Below, one piece after another: positions 49,147 to 57,785 of a stretch of DNA of 64,000 bases. The stretch is from assembly GCA_028281865.1 (NCBI GenBank), contig JANQJB010000005.1, positions 34,246 to 98,245 on the forward strand, given 5' to 3'. The notes beneath the pieces were generated by a model. It was not told the origin of the DNA. It was given only the letters and a program-made list of their open reading frames with translations, and ran no database searches. The translations under genes were made by a program, and so were the position numbers. The DNA comes from Marinagarivorans sp. Lineage in GTDB: Bacteria; Pseudomonadota; Gammaproteobacteria; Pseudomonadales; Cellvibrionaceae. The stretch's first letter is position 1, and every line of letters starts with the position of its first letter.

Positions 49147-49321
49147 CTATTAACCCGGCGAAAAAATAGATCTTCCAGATCTTTTTCTTCATCGCCCTAT
49201 AAAACCTAGCGGAATTGTGTGAAATTCCTTGATTTTATAGGGCTCGCATTGGTTTCAAGCCAATGTTGATGCTTCCATGCATCATCTATTAATCCGACGA
49301 TTGTTATCGCCGGGTTAATAG
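49147..49321. repeat. 175-bp compound hairpin element
   Basis: The ends CTATTAACCCGGCG (49147-49160) and CGCCGGGTTAATAG (49308-49321) are perfect 14-bp inverted repeats. Inside are several strong stems: AGATCT / AGATCT with a 3-nt loop then T run (49168-49186); GCCCTATAAAA / TTTTATAGGGC (49194-49243) enclosing GGAATT / AATTCC; CATTGG / CCAATG; and GATGC / GCATC. The final 36 nt match the hairpin at 45208. This could be a small non-autonomous mobile element or a structured terminator. The AGATCT hairpin may also terminate the kinase transcript. Confidence 0.7.
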
Positions 49322-49358
49322 CTAGCTTAATAGTATGCCGCAAATACCTTTTGTCACT

Positions 49359-49388
49359 CGCTGATACAGTTTGATACAGATCGATAAA
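49359..49388 (+). promoter_or_regulatory. Tandem GATACA box upstream of the serine hydrolase gene
   Basis: GATACA occurs at 49363 and 49373, with GATAAA at 49383, in 10-bp phase, about 75 bp before the start codon. The block matches the one before the MipA/OmpV gene at 23 of 25 positions, implying shared control by the adjacent response regulator. Confidence 0.7.
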
Positions 49389-49457
49389 GCTTGGTACCCA
49401 AATACGATTGGCCAAACACTAAAGTATTTCCCTCAAACGTTTGAAGGAGATACCTCA

Positions 49458-50759
49458 ATGAAACTTGCGAAAACAAAGTTTATAAAACAAATGGCTTGTC
49501 TCGCTGCACTGGCCACTGCACTGGCTACAATAACAGCCTGTTCGAGCAAAAAATCGAACGAAGTAGACGCATTACCAACACCGAACGTTGAAGACTCTCG
49601 ACCGCCCGTTGAAGACTCCCAACCACCCGTTGAAGACTCTCAACCACCCAGCATAGAAACCCCTGCTTTTAACTTTCAACAACATATCGATTCCCTCGTA
49701 TCAGATACAGTAGCGGGAATTGTGCTTTTTGTGGAAACTCCGACTGAGACTTTTCACGGCAGCGCAGGATATTCTGACCGCGATAGTTTGGTGCCAATGC
49801 CCATAAATGCTCGCATGCCCATTGGTAGCGCTGGTAAGAAATATACGGCTTTGCTAGTGGCTATGTTGCATGAAGAGGGTTTGTTGGACATCAATAATAC
49901 CCTAGATACTTGGTTGTCAGCGGATATTCTCGATCGCATTCCCAATGCGCGTCAGATAACGTTGCGGCAGTTGCTCGATCATTCTGCTGGCATATACGAT
50001 TACCTCGATGACCCTACTATTTTGCAGTTTTTTGATGCGGCTTTTGCGCAGATTAACGAAGTGAAAACGGATAGTTTTGCGTTACAGTTTATTTTGGATC
50101 AGGAAGCGTATTTCGATCCGGGTACAGCTTGGCACTACTCCAATTCTGGTTATATTTTAGCGGGCTTAGTATTAAAAGAAGTTTTAGGCCACCATGCTTC
50201 TGTGGCAATGCGCGCGCGGATTCTTGACCCGTTCGAGTTGCATAATACCAACTTCAGTGCCATGGAAGCTGACATTGCGGCGCGCATACCCGGTTACTAC
50301 TTTTACGATGCAAACATTATCGCGCCGATAGCCGAGCGCATTGCAGGCTACTTGTCCGCCGATGAAAAATTTATCGAAACAAAAGCTCTTTACGAAGGTA
50401 TCGGCGTATCCGATGCGCCTGTTGTGTCTGATGTGAAGGACCTTGCGAGATTTCTGAAGACTGTCATTACCGATACCGACAAAGTTTCGCAGAGTGTTCG
50501 CAATACAATGGTTGGTGCTGAAAACTTAATCGAGATCGAATCAGGCCTTTCCGTCGGTTTGGGCTTGTTTAAGGAGCGCATGGGAAATCACATTGTTTAC
50601 CATCATGGCGGGTTGGAATACGGCTACTCGACCTCGAATATATATATTCCCAGCTTGGATGTAAGCATTACCGCCTTTATGAATTGTGGCGGCTCGATCC
50701 AATGTGAGCTTGAGCAGACAGCGCTGATTGATCCGATCTTAGAGAATTTCTTGTTTTAA
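49458..50759 (+). CDS. Class C beta-lactamase-like serine hydrolase lipoprotein
   Basis: The protein starts with a signal peptide and lipobox ending ITAC (Cys at about 28). A short tandem repeat of PPVEDSQ/R follows, then a beta-lactamase-type domain. The catalytic SxxK is SAGK (about 124-127), YSN is at about 227-229, and the third box is HGG (about 383-385). Related proteins include penicillin-binding proteins, D-aminopeptidases and esterases, so activity on beta-lactams is not established. The frame is open to 49371, but the ATG at 49458 has an excellent GAAGGAGA site and starts the signal peptide; it gives 433 residues. It is probably co-regulated with the MipA gene. Confidence 0.85.
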   Translation: MKLAKTKFIKQMACLAALATALATITACSSKKSNEVDALPTPNVEDSRPPVEDSQPPVEDSQPPSIETPAFNFQQHIDSLVSDTVAGIVLFVETPTETFHGSAGYSDRDSLVPMPINARMPIGSAGKKYTALLVAMLHEEGLLDINNTLDTWLSADILDRIPNARQITLRQLLDHSAGIYDYLDDPTILQFFDAAFAQINEVKTDSFALQFILDQEAYFDPGTAWHYSNSGYILAGLVLKEVLGHHASVAMRARILDPFELHNTNFSAMEADIAARIPGYYFYDANIIAPIAERIAGYLSADEKFIETKALYEGIGVSDAPVVSDVKDLARFLKTVITDTDKVSQSVRNTMVGAENLIEIESGLSVGLGLFKERMGNHIVYHHGGLEYGYSTSNIYIPSLDVSITAFMNCGGSIQCELEQTALIDPILENFLF

Positions 50760-51221
50760 CCCAGAACGATTACTCCTTTTCACAATGTAATATGTTAAAA
50801 CAAGCTGTGACACGCCGGTGAATCGGTCATTTGGTGCATCCAGTGCAAAGTGTTAAGATTGCGTTCTAGCTCTCAGGGTAGCGAAGTCATCGTTGCGTGT
50901 TATTTTCTGAGCATAGATTTACCCCAGGCTTTACACTTTTACTTTGATGGAGTGAAAATGTATGAAGATCAATAAGTTATGTGTTGTTTTTGTGTTGGTC
51001 TAAGAGCTGCCATTAATTTAAAAACTATTATTTTGACCATTTTTGTTTGCGCCTTGTTTAACGTTCTTTAAATAAATTTAACAGCGGTTGCTATAAATTA
51101 AATTAGAAATTGGCATCGCATTAAACAATTAACAATTAAATATTAGCAGGATGTCATAAATTAGAATCGATATCGTCGAGTATTAACGGCGCATTGTTGA
51201 CTTAAAATTCGACGAAAAACT
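50760..51221. other. Gene-free spacer before egtB
   Basis: This 462-bp gap is AT-rich in its right half. I see no convincing gene, tRNA, hairpin terminator or repeat in it. The promoter of egtB is presumably here, but no clear consensus was identified. Confidence 0.4.
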
Positions 51222-52493
51222 ATGAATTTAAGTTTATCTTCTTCTATTACTCCTTCCATTAAGCCAGTTTCGCGCACGAGTCTGTCTGAGCGTTATGGCG
51301 AGTGTAGACGTTTTTCAGAGTCGATTTGTGAATCGCTTGAAAACGAAGACTATATTGTCCAGCCTTTTTCCGAAGTTAGCCCGCCTAAATGGCATCTTGC
51401 TCATACGACATGGTTTTTCGAAGAGCTTATTTTAGTGCCGTACGCTAAGGGCTATAAGCGTTATAACGATGGCTTTGCACTGCTATTTAATTCCTATTAT
51501 AAATCTGCTGGTAAACATTGGTTGCAGAGTCAACGAGGCCAACTGTCAAGACCGACTGTAGCGGAAATTTATGCTTATCGTCATCATGTTGATAAGTGCG
51601 TTACCGAATTACTTGATAATATTGAAAATAGTCATTGTGATCTTGAGCGAGTAATGGAAATCGGGTTGCACCATGAACAGCAACATCAAGAGTTATTGTT
51701 TATGGATATTAAATCCATATTAGCAATGAACCCCGAATGGCCCGTTTGGAAAGATGTTGAATTACCTAAAGCATTATCACCGTTTGATAAATGGCAAGAT
51801 TTCGACGAAGGGCTCTATCACATAGGGTGTGATGAAACAGGTTTTGCCTACGACAATGAACGCCCGCGGCACAAGGTTTTTATTTATCCTTTTTCGATGC
51901 GTGAAAGTAGTATCACTAACGGTGAATTTCTCGAGTTTATTAATGCTGGTGGGTATGGTGAAGCAAAATATTGGCTGAGCTTAGGTTGGGATTGGGTAGT
52001 TGAAAACGCGATTACAAAGCCTCTTTATTGGCAGCTAGTGAATGGGCAGTGGTATGAATTTACTTTACACGGCCTCGTCGCGCTTGATCTTAACGCACCG
52101 GTAACACATATAAGTTATTTTGAGGCTGATGCTTTTGCCAATTGGCTTGGCTTTCGTCTGCCAACTGAATTTGAACTCGAAATTTATTTAAAGCAGTTCA
52201 ATGAAAATTATCAAGCACAATCGACTTTCTTACATCCGACGCAACCCAACGAGGCGCTTGGACAAAATTGGATGTGGTCGCAGAGTCACTATTCTGCCTA
52301 TCCGGGATTCAAACCCTTCAATGGCATGCTCAGTGAATACAACGGCAAATTTATGTGCAATCAATTTGTTCTGCGTGGAGCATGTGTCGCCACGCCAGAA
52401 AATCATTATCGCCATACCTATCGTAATTTTTATCAGCCTCACCAACGGTGGATGTTTTCCGGTATTCGCCTCGCCAAGGGAGATAATCAATGA
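51222..52493 (+). CDS. egtB: Ergothioneine biosynthesis protein EgtB
   Basis: EgtB is the iron-dependent sulfoxide synthase that joins trimethylhistidine (hercynine) to a cysteine or gamma-glutamylcysteine thiol. The 423-residue protein has an N-terminal DinB-like domain with WHLAHTTWFFEE and the iron-binding GLHHEQQHQELLFMD. A C-terminal FGE-sulfatase domain follows, with VFIYPFSMRESSITNGEFLE, FRLPTEFELE and HTYRNFYQPHQRWMFSGIRL. It overlaps egtD by 4 nt (ATGA). Neither egtA nor egtC is adjacent. Confidence 0.93.
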   Translation: MNLSLSSSITPSIKPVSRTSLSERYGECRRFSESICESLENEDYIVQPFSEVSPPKWHLAHTTWFFEELILVPYAKGYKRYNDGFALLFNSYYKSAGKHWLQSQRGQLSRPTVAEIYAYRHHVDKCVTELLDNIENSHCDLERVMEIGLHHEQQHQELLFMDIKSILAMNPEWPVWKDVELPKALSPFDKWQDFDEGLYHIGCDETGFAYDNERPRHKVFIYPFSMRESSITNGEFLEFINAGGYGEAKYWLSLGWDWVVENAITKPLYWQLVNGQWYEFTLHGLVALDLNAPVTHISYFEADAFANWLGFRLPTEFELEIYLKQFNENYQAQSTFLHPTQPNEALGQNWMWSQSHYSAYPGFKPFNGMLSEYNGKFMCNQFVLRGACVATPENHYRHTYRNFYQPHQRWMFSGIRLAKGDNQ

Positions 52494-53518
52494 AAATCTC
52501 GCGTTTGTCACAAGAAACTAAACAGGAGCACAATTCGCAAACGGAACAGTTCGCGATAGATGTATTAACTGGCCTTTGTTCTAATCCAAAAAATATTTCG
52601 GCAAAATATTTTTATGACGACAAAGGTAGTGAGTTATTTCAGAAAATTACTCAGCACAAGGATTACTATCCCACGCGTATTGAATATCAAATTTTAGATA
52701 ATATTAAGCGCGATTTGCCGAATTTATTCGACAGTGACGAGATTGATATCATTGAATTGGGAGCGGGCGATGGGCATAAAAGCCAGCTTATTATTCAAGG
52801 GTTTCTCGATTGTCAGAAAAAAGTCAATTTCTATCCGATCGATATTTCGGAAAAAGCAATGGTGTTGATGGAGCAACATATTTCTGCTAATCCAAAACTT
52901 GATATCCACCGCGTTGTCGGTGAGTATTTTGAAGGCCTGCGTTTTGTTAGAAAGAATTCGTCTAATCCCTTGTTGGTGCTTTTTTTAGGCTCAAATATAG
53001 GTAATTTTGATCGAACGCAAAACCAAGGTTTTTTACGCAAGCTGTGGAAATGTTTGAACGACTCCGATCATCTACTTGTTGGTTTTGACTTAAAAAAAGA
53101 CGTGGAAATTCTAACAAGGGCCTATAACGACTCGGCGGGGTATACTCGCGACTTTAACCTTAATTTGCTTCATCGAATTAATTGTGAGTTGGGCGCTGAT
53201 TTTAACCTCAAGAAATTTCAGCATTTCGGTAGTTATAATCCCTTGTTGGGTGCAATGGAAAGTTTTTTATTGGCTACCGAAAAACAAGATGTTTTTATTT
53301 CAGAGCTGGAGCGCTCTTTTCGTTTTGAGGCTTATGAGCCGTTACATTTAGAATACTCTTTCAAGTTTTTAAAAAGTGATATTGAATCGCTTTCGGCGCT
53401 AACGGGCTTTGAAGTAGTAGAGCACTTTACCGACCCGGATGACTATTTTATGGATTCACTTTGGCGTGTTTCCAAAGGTGAAAATCATAAACTGCCATTA
53501 AATTTATATGTTGTTTAA
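52490..53518 (+). CDS. egtD: L-histidine N-alpha-methyltransferase EgtD
   Basis: EgtD trimethylates histidine to hercynine with S-adenosylmethionine. The 342-residue protein has the family start FAIDVLTGLCSNPKNISAKY and FYDDKGSELFQKIT, the SAM-binding IELGAGDGHKSQLI, YPIDISEKAM, LFLGSNIGNFDRTQ, and YNDSAGYTRDFNLNLLHRIN. It is translationally coupled to egtB. Together they form the ergothioneine core; the product is a thiol antioxidant. Confidence 0.94.
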   Translation: MKISRLSQETKQEHNSQTEQFAIDVLTGLCSNPKNISAKYFYDDKGSELFQKITQHKDYYPTRIEYQILDNIKRDLPNLFDSDEIDIIELGAGDGHKSQLIIQGFLDCQKKVNFYPIDISEKAMVLMEQHISANPKLDIHRVVGEYFEGLRFVRKNSSNPLLVLFLGSNIGNFDRTQNQGFLRKLWKCLNDSDHLLVGFDLKKDVEILTRAYNDSAGYTRDFNLNLLHRINCELGADFNLKKFQHFGSYNPLLGAMESFLLATEKQDVFISELERSFRFEAYEPLHLEYSFKFLKSDIESLSALTGFEVVEHFTDPDDYFMDSLWRVSKGENHKLPLNLYVV

Positions 53519-53539
53519 GATGAATGATAAAAGCAGGTA

Positions 53540-54454
53540 ATGAATTTTTACCACTGTTTTTATGGAGATGACGGCTTTTATGAAAATGATGGCTTATTTA
53601 AAAACGACGGCTCTGATCGTGCTGCTGGAAGTGGGCTTCAAGGGGCAGTCGTTGCGCTGACATGCGCAGACGCAAATCGAAATGGAAAAGTAACGGATGG
53701 GTATGGGGGGCGATTTCCTCGCGTCGAAATTGACTCCGCAGTAAAAAAGTACGCGCCAATTCCCTTAACAACCTATGTGCAACTGCGTTCTGCTGCAGAT
53801 GTTGTTTCTGTGAGTTCTCAGACGGTTGCCGGCTCAGCGATAAAATTTTGCGGAATTGCGGCACTGGCTGCGGCCCAATATTGCTTTAAGCAGCAATTAA
53901 ATTTGCGAGAACACGACCGGCCGATTTCATTTCAAAGCAATCTTCTAGACCATCAGCAGCGTCCCCAGGTTAAATGGAGCGCAGTTTGGAAAAGTGATAG
54001 AGCTTATCTGCGGTTTCCACGAATGAGGTGTAGAGCTGTGGAGGATATTCCAACAAGAACTTTTGCGGAACAAAATTTTGCTGCTGTTCGCCAGGCATTT
54101 TGTGGCGACGAAGAGGGGTATTGGGTCGTTGAAGTGGCGGATGATCAGTGTGTGCAGAATTTTGTATTAGATGCAAAAAAACTTTGCCAGTATACGCGCC
54201 GGGCTCTGATTGTTACTGCGGCCACTCGCAAAAACAATATCTATGTGATGCGTTATTTTGCACCGCAGTACGATGTGTCGGAGGATGCTGCGACTGGCTC
54301 GGCAAATGTAGTACTTGCAGATTATTGGAGCCAGAGGTTCAATTTATCAAAATTCATCGCGCGCCAACTTTCTTTTTCCGGAGCGATAATGGAGCTGGAA
54401 GTTGAAACAGAATACGTATTAATCAGTGGGCGATGCGCAGAGCTTTGCAAGTAG
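53540..54454 (+). CDS. PhzF-like protein, probably catalytically degenerate
   Basis: The 304-residue protein shows the PhzF C-terminal signature MRYFAPQYDVSEDAATGSAN and a weaker N-terminal pattern (FCGIAALAAAQY for the usual FxGHA). The glutamate expected in the SETTFV-like motif reads PLTTYV here, and the histidine of GHA reads Ile, so classic isomerase catalysis looks lost (comparison from memory). The N-terminus contains an 18-bp repeat coding DDGFYE-NDGLFK-NDGSDR. It starts 21 bp after egtD and probably belongs to that transcript. A later start is possible. Confidence 0.68.
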   Translation: MNFYHCFYGDDGFYENDGLFKNDGSDRAAGSGLQGAVVALTCADANRNGKVTDGYGGRFPRVEIDSAVKKYAPIPLTTYVQLRSAADVVSVSSQTVAGSAIKFCGIAALAAAQYCFKQQLNLREHDRPISFQSNLLDHQQRPQVKWSAVWKSDRAYLRFPRMRCRAVEDIPTRTFAEQNFAAVRQAFCGDEEGYWVVEVADDQCVQNFVLDAKKLCQYTRRALIVTAATRKNNIYVMRYFAPQYDVSEDAATGSANVVLADYWSQRFNLSKFIARQLSFSGAIMELEVETEYVLISGRCAELCK

Positions 54455-54591
54455 ATCGCGACTGTCGTTCAATCAGTTTCTATTCATTCCATTATCTTGA
54501 GGGTTGGAAAAGTAAATATCGCAGCCAGAGATATAAAAATTAGTGTACACTCAGTTGTTCCTCTAATTTAATCCGATAAAAGTGTATTGCG

Positions 54592-55518
54592 GTGAGTTTA
54601 GGTATTAAGGTTTTGTTAGTGGAAGGCGAATCTCCACTAGCGCGAAGTATTATTCAAGAGTTCGATCGACGCAGCTTTCGTTTTGCCGTGTTGCCCAAGG
54701 AATATTTAGATGTTCAACATTTTGTCGATTTAGACCAATACTGGTCAGATTTGCGCCCGAATTTTGTTATTGACACATCACGCATCGATATAGAGTTTCG
54801 CTCGTTAATACCGGAAGCTGTAAAAGCCAAGCTTTATGCTTTGGCTGTTTCTTTGAATTCCGTTTATCTTTACTTTTCTCCTGCTGATCTTATTTATCCT
54901 GCAATGGGTGCTGGAAAGCGTTTTGATGAAAAAGCTGAACCAAAACCCATGGGAGAAACAGGTAAGCTATTACTTCAGCAAGAGCAAGATATAAAAGCGA
55001 TATCACGCAGTATCGTCTTGCGGCTTTCATGGCTTATGGGGCAAGACGGTGACAATTTGTTTACGCGCACCTGCGAAAACCTTGTTGGAGAGCAAGGTTT
55101 TGACGTTTCCGATACCGCATTTGGCAGCCCGCTCACATATGAAGAAGTGGTGAGAATTTTGATTGGGCTAATTCAGCAAGTGGCGTGTGGAGCGGATAAC
55201 TGGGGTATCTTCCACTTATGCTCTTCGGACTCCTGTTCTGAGGCAGAATTTGTCGATTGCATTGCGAGACTCTTAACTGCCGAAGGAGTTGATGTTGCGA
55301 CGTATAATGTTGAAACAAAGTCGGGTCCAAAATTAATGGACTCAGAAGCATGCTTACTGGGTAAGCGACTCGCAAATGACTTTGGTGTGCAACTGGGAAG
55401 CTGGCGAAAAGGGCTGAAACGCTATGTGCAATCGTGGTTAAGAGAAGCGCATGATGCGACAAAAATGATGGACAATGCAGTGAGTGGAAAAGAGCTTCCT
55501 GCAGGAGAAAGCTCTTAA
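54592..55518 (+). CDS. RmlD-like sugar-nucleotide reductase homologue, motif-poor
   Basis: The 308-residue protein resembles the NAD-dependent epimerase/dTDP-4-dehydrorhamnose reductase family: a hydrophobic beta strand IKVLLVEGESPLARSI, the DTSRIDIEFRSLIPEAVKA segment, YLYFSPADLIYP, a LRLSWLMGQDGDN stretch, and a C-terminal substrate-domain-like half. The glycine-rich GxxGxxG loop and the YxxxK catalytic pair are not preserved (GESPLAR; GETGKLLL), so an enzymatic role is doubtful. The start is GTG. It stands alone between the egt genes and fabB (convergent). Confidence 0.6.
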   Translation: MSLGIKVLLVEGESPLARSIIQEFDRRSFRFAVLPKEYLDVQHFVDLDQYWSDLRPNFVIDTSRIDIEFRSLIPEAVKAKLYALAVSLNSVYLYFSPADLIYPAMGAGKRFDEKAEPKPMGETGKLLLQQEQDIKAISRSIVLRLSWLMGQDGDNLFTRTCENLVGEQGFDVSDTAFGSPLTYEEVVRILIGLIQQVACGADNWGIFHLCSSDSCSEAEFVDCIARLLTAEGVDVATYNVETKSGPKLMDSEACLLGKRLANDFGVQLGSWRKGLKRYVQSWLREAHDATKMMDNAVSGKELPAGESS

Positions 55519-55549
55519 TAGCGGGCTAAAGCTCTTAAATAGTGAGTCT

Positions 55550-56773
55550 CTAGCCGTCAAATTTATCAAATATTAATGTCGAATTGGTTCCGCCGAAGCC
55601 GAAGCTATTGGACATTGCACGCTTAACTTTTTGTTCTTTCACTTCCGTATTGATTGGAATGCCAGCTGCCGCCTCGTCGAGAGTTTCAACATTGATAGAG
55701 GCTGAGATAAAGTCGTTTTCCATCATCAATAAACTGTAAACGGCTTCTTGTACACCGGTCGCGCCCAGCGAGTGCCCGGTTTGGGATTTTGTAGAGCTAA
55801 TCGTTGGGATTTGCCCATCGGCAAAGACACTTTTTACGGCACCGAGCTCAGCAACATCGCCCACCGGTGTGCTTGTTCCGTGGGCGTTAATGTAGTCGAC
55901 ATTGCGATCGGGGTTGCACATCGCAAGAGCTTGGCGCATGCAGCGTTCGGCTCCTTCGCCAGAAGGTGCGACCATATCGTAGCCGTCAGATGTCGCGCCA
56001 TAACCGACAAGTTCCGCGTAAATCTTGGCGCCACGTGCGAGTGCGTGCTCAAGTGATTCCACGACTAAGCAGCCACCTCCTCCTGCGATAACGAAGCCAT
56101 CGCGATTGGCGTCATATGGCCGAGAGGCGAGTGTGGGCGTATCATTGTACTTGGTTGACAACGCGCCCATCGCATCAAATAAGCCAGTTAGAGTCCAGTG
56201 TTCCTCCTCGCCACCACCGGCAAATACGATGTCCTGTTTGCCTAACTGAATTAGCTCCATGGCATTGCCAATACAGTGCGCGCTGGTAGCGCATGCAGAT
56301 GAAATGGAGTAATTAACACCGCGGATTTTAAATGGTGTGGCTAGGCAGGCCGATGCTGTGCTGCCCATTGTTTGCGTGACGCGATAAGGGCCAACGCGTT
56401 TAATGCCGCGCTCGCGGGCAATATCGGCCGACTCGACAACACTGCGAGTGGAGGCACCACCAGATCCAAAAATAATGCCCGTTCGTTCGTTAGACACTTC
56501 AGCTTCGCCCAAGCCGGCATCATCAATCGCCTGCTGCATCGCAACATATGAAAAGCCTGCCGCGTCTGCCATAAAACGTAGGACTTTGCGGTCGATAAAG
56601 TCTTTTAAATCGATGTCGATTGAGCCTGAAATGCAGCTTCTAAAGCCTTTTTCTTGATAGGATTCATTAAACCGGATACCAGATTTACCGGTTCTTAACG
56701 CATTGAGCACTGTCTTGAGGTCATTTCCCAAACAGGAAACGATTCCCATACCTGTGATCACGACACGCTTCAT
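55550..56773 (-). CDS. fabB: 3-oxoacyl-ACP synthase I
   Basis: FabB elongates unsaturated fatty acyl-ACP chains made by FabA. The 407-residue protein has the active-site Cys in [11 protein letters not shown] and the histidines in [14 protein letters not shown] and [12 protein letters not shown]. The frame is open to a TTG at 56779, but the ATG at 56773 with AGAGG just upstream gives the standard [13 protein letters not shown] start. fabA lies upstream on the same strand. Confidence 0.96.
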   Translation of the reverse strand: MKRVVITGMGIVSCLGNDLKTVLNALRTGKSGIRFNESYQEKGFRSCISGSIDIDLKDFIDRKVLRFMADAAGFSYVAMQQAIDDAGLGEAEVSNERTGIIFGSGGASTRSVVESADIARERGIKRVGPYRVTQTMGSTASACLATPFKIRGVNYSISSACATSAHCIGNAMELIQLGKQDIVFAGGGEEEHWTLTGLFDAMGALSTKYNDTPTLASRPYDANRDGFVIAGGGGCLVVESLEHALARGAKIYAELVGYGATSDGYDMVAPSGEGAERCMRQALAMCNPDRNVDYINAHGTSTPVGDVAELGAVKSVFADGQIPTISSTKSQTGHSLGATGVQEAVYSLLMMENDFISASINVETLDEAAAGIPINTEVKEQKVKRAMSNSFGFGGTNSTLIFDKFDG

Positions 56774-56972
56774 AGACAAACCTCTTTGTTAAAGACTCTA
56801 GCCAAATCAGTTAATTAGAATAGCGAACCTGGCTTTGATACTAAGCTAACTGTGTTAAAACAAATTCGATGTATTGAAAAATATTTACAAACTTACTTGA
56901 GAGCTCTCAGCACTTCTTAATCGGCAAACATTTAAACATTAGGCAAACACTTAAGTATTAAAAGTGTAATGA

Positions 56973-57497
56973 TCAAAAACTCTCAGTATTTGAAAACAAA
57001 CCGACGCGGAGGTCCTTCGCAAAAAAGATTTCCTTGCCATCCACTGATACGCGCCCGTCGGCTATGCCCATTATCAGTTTGCGCTCGATAACACGTTTTA
57101 AATGAATATGGTAGGTCACGACTTTAGCTGACGGCATAATTTGACCCGTAAATTTTACCTCTCCAGCACCCAGGGCTCTGCCCCTGCCGGGGTTACCGCG
57201 CCAAGCGAGATAAAATCCGACAAGCTGCCACATCGCGTCTAACCCTAGGCAGCCTGGCATAACAGGATCTCCCGGGAAGTGGCAACTAAAAAACCAAAGG
57301 TCGGGCGAAATATCCAATTCTGCGATAATTTCGCCCTTGCCGAATTCGCCGCCTTTCGCACTAATATGAGCGATGCGGTTGAGCATCAGCATATTCGGCA
57401 TCGGTAATTGGGCATTGCCTGGGCCAAATAATTCCCCCTTGCCGCAGGTTATCAATTCTTCGTAGCTGTATGACGACTTAGCTTCAAATGCTTGCAT
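56973..57497 (-). CDS. fabA: 3-hydroxydecanoyl-ACP dehydratase/isomerase
   Basis: FabA dehydrates 3-hydroxydecanoyl-ACP and isomerises the product, the branch point to unsaturated fatty acids. The 174-residue protein has the catalytic His in [20 protein letters not shown], with the Asp in the same motif. It is followed by fabB after a 199-bp spacer; the pair is the typical unsaturated fatty acid operon, often controlled by FabR-type regulators. Confidence 0.97.
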   Translation of the reverse strand: MQAFEAKSSYSYEELITCGKGELFGPGNAQLPMPNMLMLNRIAHISAKGGEFGKGEIIAELDISPDLWFFSCHFPGDPVMPGCLGLDAMWQLVGFYLAWRGNPGRGRALGAGEVKFTGQIMPSAKVVTYHIHLKRVIERKLIMGIADGRVSVDGKEIFFAKDLRVGLFSNTESF

Positions 57498-57554
57498 AAA
57501 ATGCTCTTTGCCCTTTGAGACACCGTGGATATAAATCAGGATTCGGCACTATCT

Positions 57555-57582
57555 TGGGGCAAAGGTGCTAAACATTGCCCCA
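57555..57582. other. Hairpin in the fabA/galU divergent spacer
   Basis: TGGGGCA (57555-57561) and TGCCCCA (57576-57582) form a 7-bp stem with a 14-nt loop, 58 bp upstream of fabA. It could be an operator or an mRNA leader structure of fabA. The galU promoter presumably lies further right, where TATAGT occurs near 57684. Confidence 0.35.
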
Positions 57583-57785
57583 GCTTTGCTGAAAAGGGAG
57601 CCATTCTAATGACTATCTGCTGGTTGTCTAGTGAAACTAAGCGCGATTTAAGTAGATAAGCAATGGCTTTAACATCATTGTGGTATAGTCGGCGCTTTCC
57701 GGAGTTTACCTCTTAGTGTATGCGAATTTGTAGTCTGTACAGTTGTCAGCGCAATAAATCTTCAATTAATTAGCGAGGCTTACCA

